DNA of 64,000 nucleotides from Myxococcus hansupus (GCF_000280925.3 NZ_CP012109.1:5352501-5416500); one strand, 5' to 3'; shown: positions 1-8,311, counted from the first letter of the stretch. The notes: generated from the sequence alone by a model not told the origin. Translations and numbers: made by a program.

Positions 1-58
1 CGTGCTGAACACGCTCCCGGCCAGCCGCTTCATCTCCGCGCTGCGCGACCGCCGGTGA
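1..58 (+). CDS. 3' end of an unidentified upstream gene (partial)
   Basis: The window opens inside a reading frame starting at base 2 and closing with TGA at 56-58. Only about 18 residues are visible (ending ...SRFISALRDRR). This basic tail is too short to assign to a family. The next gene starts 19 bases downstream on the same strand, so the two could be co-transcribed. Codon use is GC-rich like the neighbours. The frame is inferred from the stop position and could be wrong. Confidence 0.4.
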   Translation, partial: VLNTLPASRFISALRDRR

Positions 59-77
59 TAGGCTGCGGCCCTCGCCG

Positions 78-695
78 ATGGCCCGCCTGTTGCCGCTCGT
101 CCTCTGTCTCACGTCCCTCGCCTCCGCCGCCGCGGACCGGGAGCGCCCGTCCCGCGCCGCCCTCCAGCGCGCGCTGGAGCGGCACGAGCGCTCGGTCGTG
201 CACGTCCAGGGGCCTCGCCGCGCGGGCCCCGGCGTCTTCATTGGCGCCGCCGGCCAGGTGCTCACCTCCGTGGCACCGGTGGGCCTGGGCTTCACGGGGT
301 TGAACGCCACCACGGTGGAGCACGAGGGGAAGTCGCTGCCCGCCCGGGTGGTGATGGCCAGCGAAGAGCTCCAGGTGGCCGTGCTCGCCGCGCCAGAAGG
401 CACCTACCCCGCCGCGCCCGTGAAGCTGCTGAAGGACGGCGCCAGCCTGGAGGGCCAATGGCTGGTGGGCGTCATCCCCGCCACGCGAGGCAAACCCGCG
501 CGCCCCATGCCCGCGCAGGCGCGCGCGGCCCCGCAGCCCTTCTATGACGTCGCCCTGGCCCTCCCCGCGGGCAGCCCCGTCTTCGACGCGGAGGGTCGGC
601 TGGTCGCGGTGGTCGTCAAACAGCACCGCCGAGGCTGCCGGGTGTTGCCCCTGGGTGCGGTGAAGGTGGAGCTCGCCGCCATGGACACGCCATGA
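78..695 (+). CDS. Secreted trypsin-fold protein, apparently lacking the catalytic histidine
   Basis: The 205-residue product starts with a short charged segment and a hydrophobic stretch ending in Ala-rich residues near 18, which looks like a signal peptide, so export is expected. The remainder resembles a trypsin/DegP-like fold: a strand at about 50-60 (GVFIGAAGQVLTSV), a strand matching the 'DlAvL' region (LQVAVLAAP) and a late GSPVFDAEGRLVAVV segment like the active-site serine loop. The usual His after 'VLT' is absent (VLTSVAP) and the Asp position is not Asp. If the assignment is right, the triad is incomplete and the protein is more likely a binding or accessory protein. Its TGA overlaps the ATG of the CPBP protease gene (ATGA at 692-695), suggesting coupled translation and a shared job. 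Confidence 0.6.
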   Translation: MARLLPLVLCLTSLASAAADRERPSRAALQRALERHERSVVHVQGPRRAGPGVFIGAAGQVLTSVAPVGLGFTGLNATTVEHEGKSLPARVVMASEELQVAVLAAPEGTYPAAPVKLLKDGASLEGQWLVGVIPATRGKPARPMPAQARAAPQPFYDVALALPAGSPVFDAEGRLVAVVVKQHRRGCRVLPLGAVKVELAAMDTP

Positions 696-1411
696 CCCAG
701 GCCATGACGACGCCGTGGCGTCCGAGCGCCGTTCAGGAAGCCGTGGGCCTGTGGGCCGTGGGCTTCCTGACCATCGTCGCCGCGTTCCTGCTCCTGGCCG
801 GCACCGACTACCCCAAGCTCATCGCCACGGTGGGCTTCCTCTACCTGCCCCTCATCCCCATGCGCTGGCGGAACGAGGACTACCCGGACTACGGACTGTC
901 GCTCCGCGCCTGGCGCGAGGACCTGCGCCTGTTCCTGGTGATGTCCGCCGTGGTGGGCCCCGTGTTCTTCCTGGGCTTCGCCGGCTTCGTGGAGGTGCTG
1001 CCCCATCTGCCGGCGGAGCTCTCCAGGCACCTCACGCCGCTGGTGGGCGAAGCCCGCTTCCAGCCCCGGCTGCCGCCGCGCTTCGGCGAGTGGGTCGTCG
1101 ACCAGCTCCTCGTCGTCGCCCTCCCCGAGGAGTTCTTCTACCGGGGCTACCTCCAGACGCGCCTGCGCGACGCCTGGCCCCAGGGGCGCAAGTTCCTGGG
1201 CGGCCGGCTGGGGCCCGCGTTCTGGCTCACCGCCCTGCTCTTCGCCCTGGGCCACCTGGCCATCTTCCAGGCCTGGCGGCTGTCCGTGTTCTTCCCGGCG
1301 CTGATTTTCGGCTGGATGCGCGAGCGCACCGGAACCGTCATCGGCGCCGCCCTGTTTCACGCGGCCTGTAACCTCTTCGTGCGATTTCTCGAGGTTTCGT
1401 TTTTCGGCTGA
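692..1411 (+). CDS. CPBP/CAAX-family intramembrane glutamic protease; possible myxosortase
   Basis: This 239-residue polytopic membrane protein has about six hydrophobic segments. The CPBP (Abi) motifs are present: EEFFYRGYLQ near residues 147-156 with the two catalytic glutamates and the arginine, FALGHL near 185-190 with a conserved histidine, and FHAACN near 222-227 as motif 3. Members are intramembrane endopeptidases. In myxobacteria one subgroup (myxosortase) processes MYXO-CTERM surface proteins; placing this protein in that subgroup is inference only. It overlaps the stop codon of the trypsin-fold gene by four bases. An inverted repeat 34 bases after its stop could be a hairpin or an operator for the next gene. 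Confidence 0.85.
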   Translation: MTQAMTTPWRPSAVQEAVGLWAVGFLTIVAAFLLLAGTDYPKLIATVGFLYLPLIPMRWRNEDYPDYGLSLRAWREDLRLFLVMSAVVGPVFFLGFAGFVEVLPHLPAELSRHLTPLVGEARFQPRLPPRFGEWVVDQLLVVALPEEFFYRGYLQTRLRDAWPQGRKFLGGRLGPAFWLTALLFALGHLAIFQAWRLSVFFPALIFGWMRERTGTVIGAALFHAACNLFVRFLEVSFFG

Positions 1412-1444
1412 GGCACTCCGCGGCACAGCCCGGAGCCACCCGCC

Positions 1445-1465
1445 GTGAAACATGGCGTGTTTCAC
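1445..1465. promoter_or_regulatory. Perfect inverted repeat GTGAAACA-N5-TGTTTCAC
   Basis: Eight-base arms (1445-1452 and 1458-1465) form an exact dyad around a 5-base centre. The element lies between the CPBP protease stop (1411) and the metalloprotease start (1613). AT-rich arms in a 70% GC genome and the short spacer suggest a dimeric repressor or activator site. No T-run follows, so a rho-independent terminator is less likely. The binding protein is unknown. Confidence 0.5.
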
Positions 1466-1612
1466 CTGCCCGTAACCTGAATTCTACGGAAGCTGACGCA
1501 CGTTTTACTTGCTTTCCGTTCGCACGGTTTTGCATCGAAAATGTCACAGGAAACTTCGTGGCACACCGCGGCGATAACTCTTCAACCCCCTTGCACTGAG
1601 TTCGAGACCCCC

Positions 1613-3826
1613 ATGACGATCCGCCGCACCGAAGGTCCGAAGCCCACGATTCGCACCAACGCCGCTTCCGAGACGCAGGCGAAGACGGCGGCCAAGCCCG
1701 CGACCATCGCGCCGAACGTCATCAAGGATGGGTTCGGTCCCGCGGCGAAGACGACCGAGCTGGCTCGCGCCGAGAAGACGCTGAAGCCGCTGCCGCCGGC
1801 GGTGGGCCGCCTCTCCCTGGACAGCCGCGAGGCGCAGTCGGCCATCCAGACGTCGCTGGCGCACCTGACGCCCAACACGAAGACGTCCATCCGCAACCCG
1901 GGCATCGTGGGCGGCTTCCAGTTCCCCTCGTACACCCCGAAGAGCGTGGACCGTGACGAGCTGGGCATGACGCACGTGCGCCTGGACCGCCAGCACGAGG
2001 GCGTGAAGGTCTTCGGCGAGCAGGTCGTCACGCACCTGGACCAGCAGGGGCAGTTGAAGTCCGTTACGGGTGACCAGAACGACATCCCCGCGGGCCTCGG
2101 CACCCAGAAGCCGGCCCTGTCCCACACGCAGGTGCTGGACATCGCGCTGAAGGAGTTCAACGGCAAGCCGGACCGCCAGCCCCACTCCGAGCGGGTCATC
2201 TACAAGGACCCCACCGGCGAGTACCGCAACGCCTACCGCGTCGAGGTCTCCAACACGGACGGCACCGATGAGCCCCGCCGGATGAACTACCTGGTGGATG
2301 CGAACTCCGGGAAGATCTACGAGCAGTTCAACACCATCGACGGTTTCGCCCGTCAGCACGGCGCGGTGAACGGCCACGGTCACAGCCACGCGCACGGCGC
2401 GGATGGCCACGACCACGCCCACGGCGCGGATGAGGCGCACGCGGCGGCTCCGGGCACGTCCGCCGCCGACTCGGACATCAAGGCCTCCGCCACGCCGAAG
2501 GCCCCCATCAACGACCTGGCGACCGTCACGTCCAAGATCAACATCGACCAGGACGTCACGGTGGACCAGCTCAAGCTGGACCTGGACATCGACCACACCT
2601 TCAAGGGCGACCTGACGGTGGCGCTGACCAGCCCCTCCGGCAAGACGGAGACCATCCACAACCGCACCGGCGGCAGCGCGGACCACATCAAGGGCAACTT
2701 CGACCTGAGCGCCTTCAAGGGCGAGTCCGCGAAGGGCGAGTGGACGCTGACCGTGAAGGACAACGCGCGTCGCGACACGGGCACGCTGAATAGCTGGAGC
2801 CTGAACATCACCCCGAAGGCCACCCAGAAGCCCGAGGAGCCGGGCAGCCAGGCCAAGGCCGACGACACGTCCATGTACAGCGGCAAGGTCGCGCTGGAGA
2901 CGACGAAGAACGCGGACGGCACCTACCAGCTCGAGGACAAGACGCGCGGCAAGGGCATTGGGACCTACGACGCGCTGAACCGTGAGCGCGCCAGCGGCCA
3001 GACGCAGGTCAAGGACGACAACGACGTCTGGGGCGAGGCCACGGACCCGGAGCGCAACCGCGCCGCGGTCGACGCCCACTTCGGCGCCCAGGCGACGTAC
3101 GACTTCCTCAAGAACGTCCTCGGCCGTGACTCGATCGACGGCTCGGGCGAGAAGCTGGTCTCCTACGTCCACGTGAGCAACAACTACGTGAACGCGTACT
3201 GGGACGGCGAGAAGATGAGCTACGGCGACGGCGACGGCAAGACGGCCGGCCCGCTCACCGCGCTGGACATCGCCGGCCATGAAATCGCGCACGGCCTCAC
3301 CGAGCGCACCGCCGGCCTCATCTACCGCGGCGAGTCCGGTGGCCTGAACGAGGCCATGAGCGACATCATCGGCGCGGGCGTGGAGTGGTACGCGGCCAAG
3401 TCGAACCCCGGCGTGAGCTTCAACTGGACGGTGGGCGAGCGCGCCTGGACGCCGACCAACGGCGATGACACGGACGGCCTGCGCTACATGGACGACCCGA
3501 CGAAGGACGGGTACTCCATCGACCACTACAGCAACTACCCGAAGCAGACCGCCGTGCACGGCTCCAGCGGCATCGCGAACAACGCCTTCAAGCTGATGGT
3601 CGAAGGCGGCACCAACCGCACGTCCGGCATCGAAGTGAAGGACGGCATCGGCATGGAGGCGGGCCAGAAGATCTTCTACCGCGCCCTGGCCCACTACATG
3701 ACGCCGAGCACCACGTTCGCCCAGGCCCGCGTCGCGACCATCAACGCGGCCACGGACCTCTACGGCGCGGACTCGGCCGAGGTGGCGAAGGTCAAGGAAG
3801 GCTGGAGCGCCGTCGGCGTGAACTAG
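1613..3826 (+). CDS. M4 (thermolysin-family) metalloprotease with an internal P-domain
   Basis: The product has about 737 residues. An FTP/PepSY-like propeptide region (about 60-240) is followed by a His/Gly-rich linker (about 250-285), a proprotein-convertase P-domain (about 300-401) and a thermolysin-type catalytic unit. The zinc site is HEIAH at 556-560, with the third ligand in GLNEAMSD (Glu580), 24 residues after the first His as in thermolysin. The C-terminal part matches the M4 helical domain, including HGSSGIANNAF. P-domains are usually C-terminal to a catalytic domain, so a position between propeptide and protease is unusual. I chose ATG 1613 over an in-frame ATG at 1541 because the intervening sequence has UTR-like composition. 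Neither start gives a classical signal peptide, so the export route is unclear. A strong hairpin follows the stop. Confidence 0.88.
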   Translation: MTIRRTEGPKPTIRTNAASETQAKTAAKPATIAPNVIKDGFGPAAKTTELARAEKTLKPLPPAVGRLSLDSREAQSAIQTSLAHLTPNTKTSIRNPGIVGGFQFPSYTPKSVDRDELGMTHVRLDRQHEGVKVFGEQVVTHLDQQGQLKSVTGDQNDIPAGLGTQKPALSHTQVLDIALKEFNGKPDRQPHSERVIYKDPTGEYRNAYRVEVSNTDGTDEPRRMNYLVDANSGKIYEQFNTIDGFARQHGAVNGHGHSHAHGADGHDHAHGADEAHAAAPGTSAADSDIKASATPKAPINDLATVTSKINIDQDVTVDQLKLDLDIDHTFKGDLTVALTSPSGKTETIHNRTGGSADHIKGNFDLSAFKGESAKGEWTLTVKDNARRDTGTLNSWSLNITPKATQKPEEPGSQAKADDTSMYSGKVALETTKNADGTYQLEDKTRGKGIGTYDALNRERASGQTQVKDDNDVWGEATDPERNRAAVDAHFGAQATYDFLKNVLGRDSIDGSGEKLVSYVHVSNNYVNAYWDGEKMSYGDGDGKTAGPLTALDIAGHEIAHGLTERTAGLIYRGESGGLNEAMSDIIGAGVEWYAAKSNPGVSFNWTVGERAWTPTNGDDTDGLRYMDDPTKDGYSIDHYSNYPKQTAVHGSSGIANNAFKLMVEGGTNRTSGIEVKDGIGMEAGQKIFYRALAHYMTPSTTFAQARVATINAATDLYGADSAEVAKVKEGWSAVGVN

Positions 3827-3850
3827 TCGCCTGACGTCCTGAAGATTCCA

Positions 3851-3904
3851 GAGCCCGGTCCGGCCCGCGATACACCGCGGGCTGGCGCCGGGCTCCGGCT
3901 TTTG
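3851..3904 (+). terminator. Two-part hairpin after the M4 protease gene
   Basis: GAGCCCGG (3851-3858) pairs with CCGGGCTC (3888-3895), and an inner GCCCGCG (3863-3869) pairs with CGCGGGC (3876-3882). A short TTTT follows at 3900. It sits between convergent genes and probably ends metalloprotease transcription. Confidence 0.75.
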
Positions 3905-3937
3905 GAGGGCCCCGTTCGTGGCGAGGAAGGACCCGCG

Positions 3938-4273
3938 TCAGGAGGCGGAAGCCGTCACGGGTGCCTCCGTCACGGGCGTCGTCGCGGGCACGCCTTCCAC
4001 CAGGAGCATGATGGAGTGCGCGCTCTCATGACGGAGCGCCTTGGCGGCGGCGTACTCCGGGGAGGACCACCAGGCCTGGGCCTGCTCCACGGAGGGGAAC
4101 TCCAGCAGGACGAAGCGCGGGGGCTGCCACGTGCCCTCCAGCGCCTGCGTGGGCCCGCCGCGAACGAGGTAGCGGCCACCGTAGGGTTCGAGCGACGGAG
4201 GAGCGAGCTGCTTGTACCGCTCGTAGGTCTGCGCATCGTGCACCGAGACCTCGACCACGACATAGGCAGGCAT
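3938..4273 (-). CDS. DUF1330 family protein
   Basis: This small protein of 111 residues begins MPAYVVVEVSVHDAQTYERYK and contains the pattern of the DUF1330 ferredoxin-like fold: a conserved Y..Y region, GGRYLVRGG, LLEFPS, and WWSSPEYAAAKALR. Family members are small dimeric alpha/beta proteins of unknown function. The C-terminal tail (about 95-111) is Thr/Ala/Pro-rich and probably disordered. It lies 20 bases downstream of the GYF/AgmX-like gene on the same strand and may be co-transcribed with it. The ATG at 4273 is preferred because longer frames lose similarity to the family. Confidence 0.8.
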   Translation of the reverse strand: MPAYVVVEVSVHDAQTYERYKQLAPPSLEPYGGRYLVRGGPTQALEGTWQPPRFVLLEFPSVEQAQAWWSSPEYAAAKALRHESAHSIMLLVEGVPATTPVTEAPVTASAS

Positions 4274-4293
4274 GGACGCTCCTTGCGGCTGTC

Positions 4294-6240
4294 TCAGAAC
4301 TCGTATCGGAAGACGACAGGTGCTCCCTGGGTCCGGTGCCGAGGGAACGTCCAAGCCCCAATCTTCTGCTGCATGCAACGCACGAGCGAAGTGCCGCGCA
4401 GCCACGGCGTCTCCGTGGTGATGGACTCCACCTTGCCACTGGGGAGAACGCTCAAGCGCAGCACTGCCCGGTCGCCCTCCCCCGGCGGCGCGGACTGCTC
4501 CCGGCCACAGGCCGCGAGCTCCGAACGGCGGGCGTGAACCACCGCGAAGACGGTGGCCAAGTCCAACGTCTCGCGCGGCGCGGTGGGATCCGGCGGCACC
4601 CACACGGTCCGCTTCTCCCGCTTGGTGGCGTTGGGGCCAGGCCCCGACAGCATGCGGTCGAAGTCCTCGTCCGGGCCCAGGTCATCCTCCGACCGGGGCG
4701 CCACCGCGGCCTCCGCCACCGTCGTGGCGGGCCGAGCCGAGGATGCCGGCTCCGGCGCGGGCGCCACCGAGTTCTTCCCAATCACGAACGCCACGGCGAC
4801 ATCCCGCGACGAAAGGCTGCCCGTGGGCCGCTCGAAGACGCGCTCCTCGGGCGAGGTGCGCGTGCCCCCCGTCGCGGCGCGCGTCGTGCGCTCTGTTCCC
4901 GTGAGCTCCGGTACGCGGTCTCCACGGTCGACGGAGACCGCGGACAGGCCCGGAGCGCTCGAGCCAGCACCCACGGGCGCCTCCGGAGGAGCACGCCGCG
5001 CGGTCTCCGCCACGGACGGGGCGAGCGAACCCGTGCTCGCGACCGGGCCATCGGACTCCATCCGGGTGCCACCGCCCGCGCCCCCGGCAGAGGGCGTGGG
5101 CGCCGCGACGTCGGGGCTCGCCTGCGCGACGGCCTCCGCCTCGGCCGATGCGGGCTCGGCGACGGCGGGCGTGGCCGACGCGCGAGGCGTGGCATCCACG
5201 GCGTCCGCGCCCTGCCCCTCGCGCTTGCCACCGTCGAACACGCCCAGCGCCAGGGCCACGGACATGCCACCCACCGCGCCCACCGCCAGGACGACGCCCA
5301 GCCGGCGCTTGCGGCGCGCCCGTGCGTCACGCGAGGCCGAGGCGTCGGTCAGCACCGCGTGCGTGCCCACCGGCTGCGGCGCGACCTCCATGGGAGGCGC
5401 CCCTCTGGCCGCGAGCGCGACGGCGCCATCGAGCGGTTCCGCATGCGGCGCCGCCGTGACAGGTCCAGGCGTCCGTGGTGCCGCGAATCCAGGGCTGTCG
5501 CTCCGGGCGGCCTCACCGCCGCTGAAGCCCGCGACGGGCTGTCCCGCGCCCTGCGGGGCACCGCCCCCGGGCACCGTCACGGGCTCCGGCGCGTCCATCC
5601 GCGGTGCCAGCGTCGCGGGCGGCACGGCCGCGGGCGTCGTCGACACCGGCGCGTGTGGCTCCAGGATCACCCGCTCCGTGGTGGCCTCGGCGAGGTCCAC
5701 GGTCCGCGCGACCTGGGGCAAGCCAGACCCCATCGCGGCGGCGGGGACGGGCGGCGCCCCCGCGGGCACCGAGGAAGGCAGCAATGCCGAGGCCAGCTCC
5801 GGGATGTGCCCCAGGGGCAACCACTCCCCGAACCCCTCGCGCCAGCAGAGTGAATCCGGCCCCACCGCGCCGCGGTCCAGGTGGCCTTTCAACTCCGTGA
5901 GGTCGTGCGGGCCATAGGCCGCGCCTCCGATGACGATGTACCAGGCCTGCTTCGCGGGGGGCGGCGCCGCCTCGCGAGGAGGCTCCTCTCCCAAGGTGGA
6001 GGCACGGGTGCGGCCCGCGCCCCGGTGCAGGCGCTCCGACTGCGGGGCCTCACGGTAGCGCGGTTGGGCGGAGGCGCGGACGCGGAGGTTCTTGTCCGTC
6101 CGGAGCTGGCCCACGATGGCATCCAGCTCCGCGTCCGACACGCCGTCCAGCACGGGCGAGCTGCCCGCGTCAGGGGGCTCGGGGGCAGCCTCCCGGCGGT
6201 GGTCCGGGTTGGCGTTGTCTTCCCCTGAGTTGCCGGCCAT
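4294..6240 (-). CDS. GYF-domain membrane protein with AgmX/PglI-type C-terminal domain
   Basis: The 648-residue protein has a GYF_2-type domain at about 100-150 (WYIVIGG...YGPHDLTELKGHL...WREGFGEWLPL), a long Ala/Pro/Thr-rich linker, one transmembrane helix at about 313-337 preceded by ARRKRR, a second disordered stretch, and a folded C-terminal domain from about 540 to the end. The end resembles the AgmX/PglI C-terminal domain of myxobacteria (VLPSGKVESI...C...W.FP...G..V.FRYEF), which is TonB-like. The layout, a cytoplasmic GYF and a periplasmic TonB-like tail, resembles GltJ/AgmX of the gliding machinery. This looks like a paralogue and may couple the inner membrane to the periplasm. It is not inside a recognisable motility cluster here, so the motility role is inference. 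Confidence 0.78.
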   Translation of the reverse strand: MAGNSGEDNANPDHRREAAPEPPDAGSSPVLDGVSDAELDAIVGQLRTDKNLRVRASAQPRYREAPQSERLHRGAGRTRASTLGEEPPREAAPPPAKQAWYIVIGGAAYGPHDLTELKGHLDRGAVGPDSLCWREGFGEWLPLGHIPELASALLPSSVPAGAPPVPAAAMGSGLPQVARTVDLAEATTERVILEPHAPVSTTPAAVPPATLAPRMDAPEPVTVPGGGAPQGAGQPVAGFSGGEAARSDSPGFAAPRTPGPVTAAPHAEPLDGAVALAARGAPPMEVAPQPVGTHAVLTDASASRDARARRKRRLGVVLAVGAVGGMSVALALGVFDGGKREGQGADAVDATPRASATPAVAEPASAEAEAVAQASPDVAAPTPSAGGAGGGTRMESDGPVASTGSLAPSVAETARRAPPEAPVGAGSSAPGLSAVSVDRGDRVPELTGTERTTRAATGGTRTSPEERVFERPTGSLSSRDVAVAFVIGKNSVAPAPEPASSARPATTVAEAAVAPRSEDDLGPDEDFDRMLSGPGPNATKREKRTVWVPPDPTAPRETLDLATVFAVVHARRSELAACGREQSAPPGEGDRAVLRLSVLPSGKVESITTETPWLRGTSLVRCMQQKIGAWTFPRHRTQGAPVVFRYEF

Positions 6241-6567
6241 CGACCCGCTCCTTCATTCCATCCGGTCCCGGATAAGCCGCACCATCAGACCTCACCCAAT
6301 GGAATGCCACCACGGCGATTCGTCAACGGCGAGCGTCTGCGCGGAGGTGGACATGGCCCCCACGTAGGACGGGTCCCTAGCGTAGTTCCCCGGACCCACC
6401 TTCGTACAATCGAGCGCCTGTGCGCCGCGAACGTACAGCAGCAGACGCCGCCTCCCTGGTCGGCCACCAGGCACGAAACGTAAGCCCACTGACGGGCTCA
6501 GCGCACCTTGACGGCGAAGGCGCGTGGCCACACCACATGTCAGGGATTCACCTACGCGATGCCCGTG
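6241..6567. other. Intergenic region with a long-spaced inverted repeat
   Basis: No convincing coding sequence is seen in these 327 bases. CATTCCAT (6254-6261) and ATGGAATG (6299-6306) form an exact 8-base inverted repeat with a 37-base spacer just upstream of the GYF protein start on the minus strand. It could be a leader hairpin or paired operator half-sites. No clear promoter boxes were recognised. Confidence 0.35.
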
Positions 6568-7077
6568 CTAACGCCCCGGCCCCGCGGGAGGCTTCGCCAG
6601 GGGGACCTCCTCGAAGCCCAGCATCGCGTCGGCCAGGCGCTGCGCCGATTCACGCTCCGCCTCGGCCGTGAGCGCCCCCATCACCTGGATGCCGAGCAAC
6701 GACAGGCCTTCCTCCAGCCCCAGCGCGGTCTCCACCCCATCGAGTTCGATGCCCATGCTCTGGAGCGTGAGGGCCACGTCCGCGCCCATGCCGCAGAGCA
6801 CGGTCCGCGTGCCCATCAATCGCGCGGAGGCCGCCAGCCGGGCCAGCACCGCGCACAGGTGGCTGTCCACCATCCAGAGTCCGGAGATGTCCACCACCAT
6901 GCCGCGCGCGCGGGTGCGCTGGATGTCGCGCAGCACGTCCGAGCACAACTGCGCGGCCTGCGCGTCGGTGATGTCGCCCTGCAACGGAACGATGAGATTG
7001 CCCCAGAGCGGAATGATGGGGATGCGCGCGGTGTCGCGCTCGGGCCGGGCGAGTGCAGCGGAAGCGGCGAAGCTCAT
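6568..7077 (-). CDS. RsbS-like STAS-domain antagonist protein
   Basis: This 169-residue protein has a STAS domain from about 18 to 135 with strong RsbS character: IPIIPLWGNLIVPLQGDITD at the start, then VVDISGLWMVDSHL, where the serine after VD matches the phosphorylated Ser of RsbS (Ser59 in B. subtilis), and a LEEGL end. RsbS is a stressosome scaffold protein, phosphorylated by RsbT and dephosphorylated by RsbX. B. subtilis RsbS is about 120 residues; this one has about 17 extra at the N-terminus and a 30-residue C-terminal tail. Its ATG overlaps the TGA of the RsbX-like gene (ATGA at 7074-7077), so it is the last gene of a four-gene operon. Confidence 0.85.
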   Translation of the reverse strand: MSFAASAALARPERDTARIPIIPLWGNLIVPLQGDITDAQAAQLCSDVLRDIQRTRARGMVVDISGLWMVDSHLCAVLARLAASARLMGTRTVLCGMGADVALTLQSMGIELDGVETALGLEEGLSLLGIQVMGALTAEAERESAQRLADAMLGFEEVPLAKPPAGPGR

Positions 7078-7649
7078 GGTGTCTCCACGTCCACCACCAA
7101 CACGGTGGCGTCGTCGGTGTTGCGGCCGTAGCGCTCCATCAGCAGGTCGCAGGCCGCGTCAGGAGAGAGGTTCCGGGTGTCATCGAGCTCCAACCGCGAA
7201 CTCAAGCCATCGCTGAAGACGGCCATCCGGTCCCCCGGCAGCAAGGCCGCGGACGTCACCCGCAGCGCGCGGTGGGACTGGCCGAGAATGCCCGGCGTGG
7301 GAATCACGGGCACCCGCGTGCCGCGCGTGCGCAGCTCCACGTTGCCCACGCCGCCGCAGTGCACCCGCTGGCCGTCGAAGAGCGCGACCATCACCGCCGC
7401 GCCCCGCCCACTCCGCAGCGCCAGGTGCATCGCGGCGACGATGGACTCCACGTCCTGGTTCAAGTCGACCTGCGCCAGACACCGCAGGGCCTCCGAGGTG
7501 ACCCGGGCCGCCACAGGGCCGTGGCCCAGCGCATCCACCACCGCGCACAACGTCCGCGAGCGCTCCTGGCGGACCATCACCCCGTCCCCGTTCTCCAATT
7601 CGCCCACCTTGGGCCGGGAGCGATGGGCGATGGCGAGTCTCACAGCCAC
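7074..7649 (-). CDS. RsbX-like PP2C/SpoIIE-type phosphatase
   Basis: This 191-residue product has the SpoIIE/PPM layout. It starts at GTG 7649. The acidic metal-binding positions appear as ENGDGVMV near 20-27, VVDALGHGP near 37-45, SDGLSS near 146-151 and NTDDATVLVVDV near 176-187. The single-domain size fits RsbX (about 200 residues) rather than RsbU, which carries an N-terminal RsbT-binding domain. It would dephosphorylate the RsbS-like protein and reset the stressosome. It overlaps the upstream kinase gene by 10 bases and the downstream STAS gene by four, which argues for co-translation. Confidence 0.83.
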   Translation of the reverse strand: MAVRLAIAHRSRPKVGELENGDGVMVRQERSRTLCAVVDALGHGPVAARVTSEALRCLAQVDLNQDVESIVAAMHLALRSGRGAAVMVALFDGQRVHCGGVGNVELRTRGTRVPVIPTPGILGQSHRALRVTSAALLPGDRMAVFSDGLSSRLELDDTRNLSPDAACDLLMERYGRNTDDATVLVVDVETP

Positions 7650-8311
7650 ACCTCGAACTCCACCTGCGTGCCGTCGGGCCCGGTGCGCACATCGAAGCGG
7701 TCCGCCAGACGCTTCACGCCCAGCAGCCCCAGCCCCATGCCCGTCTTGCTCTTGTAGGTGCCCGACAGCACGCGCGTCAGGTCCGAGATGCCCTGACCGG
7801 AGTCCTCGGCGCTGACGCGCAACACCCGCTTGGGGTCAAGCTGCGGCGCGAGGTGGATGGTGCCGCCCCCCGCGTAGGAGATCTGGTTGCGCGCCAGCTC
7901 ACTCACGGCCGTGGCCACCTTCTGGCACTCGTAGCCGCGGCCTCCCATGGACTCGCACATGACCTTCGCCGCGAGCCGCGCATGGCTGGCGTCCGCCTCC
8001 GTGCGCACCAGATAGGTCGTCGCACGGACGTCCGATGGCGCGGCCGTGGCCCCCACCCCGTTCGAGGCGGGCGACGTCGACAACAACAGCTTGAGCTGCG
8101 TCATCAACTGCGGCTTGCGCACGGGGTCCACGAAGTGACGCGTCGCCGGCTCCAGCGCTTCGATGATGCGAGGCAGCTCCGCACGCGTCGCCGATTCCAG
8201 GGACAGCCGCAGGGGCTCCAGCGTGCCGCGCAGCACCAACCGCGCCGCCGTCTCCGACATGAATTGCTGAAGGACGCGCAGAATCCCCGCGCACACAGGA
8301 CCGCCGCTCAC
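7640..8311 (-). CDS. RsbT-like serine kinase with N-terminal extension
   Basis: The product is about 223 residues. The last 130 form a GHKL ATPase of the RsbT/anti-sigma type: the N-box is VSELARNQISYAGGG, the G1 box is EDSGQGI, and the later glycine-rich box is KSKTGMGLGLLGVKRLAD. RsbT alone is about 133 residues. Here some 90 helical residues precede it (RGTLEPLRLSLESATRAELPRI region), perhaps a fused sensor or RsbR-like docking segment. I chose GTG 8311 because it overlaps the TGA of the preceding kinase gene (GTGA). An internal ATG sixteen to eighteen codons in is the alternative. The likely substrate is the STAS protein two genes downstream. Confidence 0.82.
   Translation of the reverse strand: MSGGPVCAGILRVLQQFMSETAARLVLRGTLEPLRLSLESATRAELPRIIEALEPATRHFVDPVRKPQLMTQLKLLLSTSPASNGVGATAAPSDVRATTYLVRTEADASHARLAAKVMCESMGGRGYECQKVATAVSELARNQISYAGGGTIHLAPQLDPKRVLRVSAEDSGQGISDLTRVLSGTYKSKTGMGLGLLGVKRLADRFDVRTGPDGTQVEFEVWL

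Noticed and set aside
1544..3694. 716-residue open frame on the minus strand opposite the M4 protease
   Set aside because: It is a Val/Arg/Gly-rich composition artefact of high-GC third positions opposite a clearly conserved gene.
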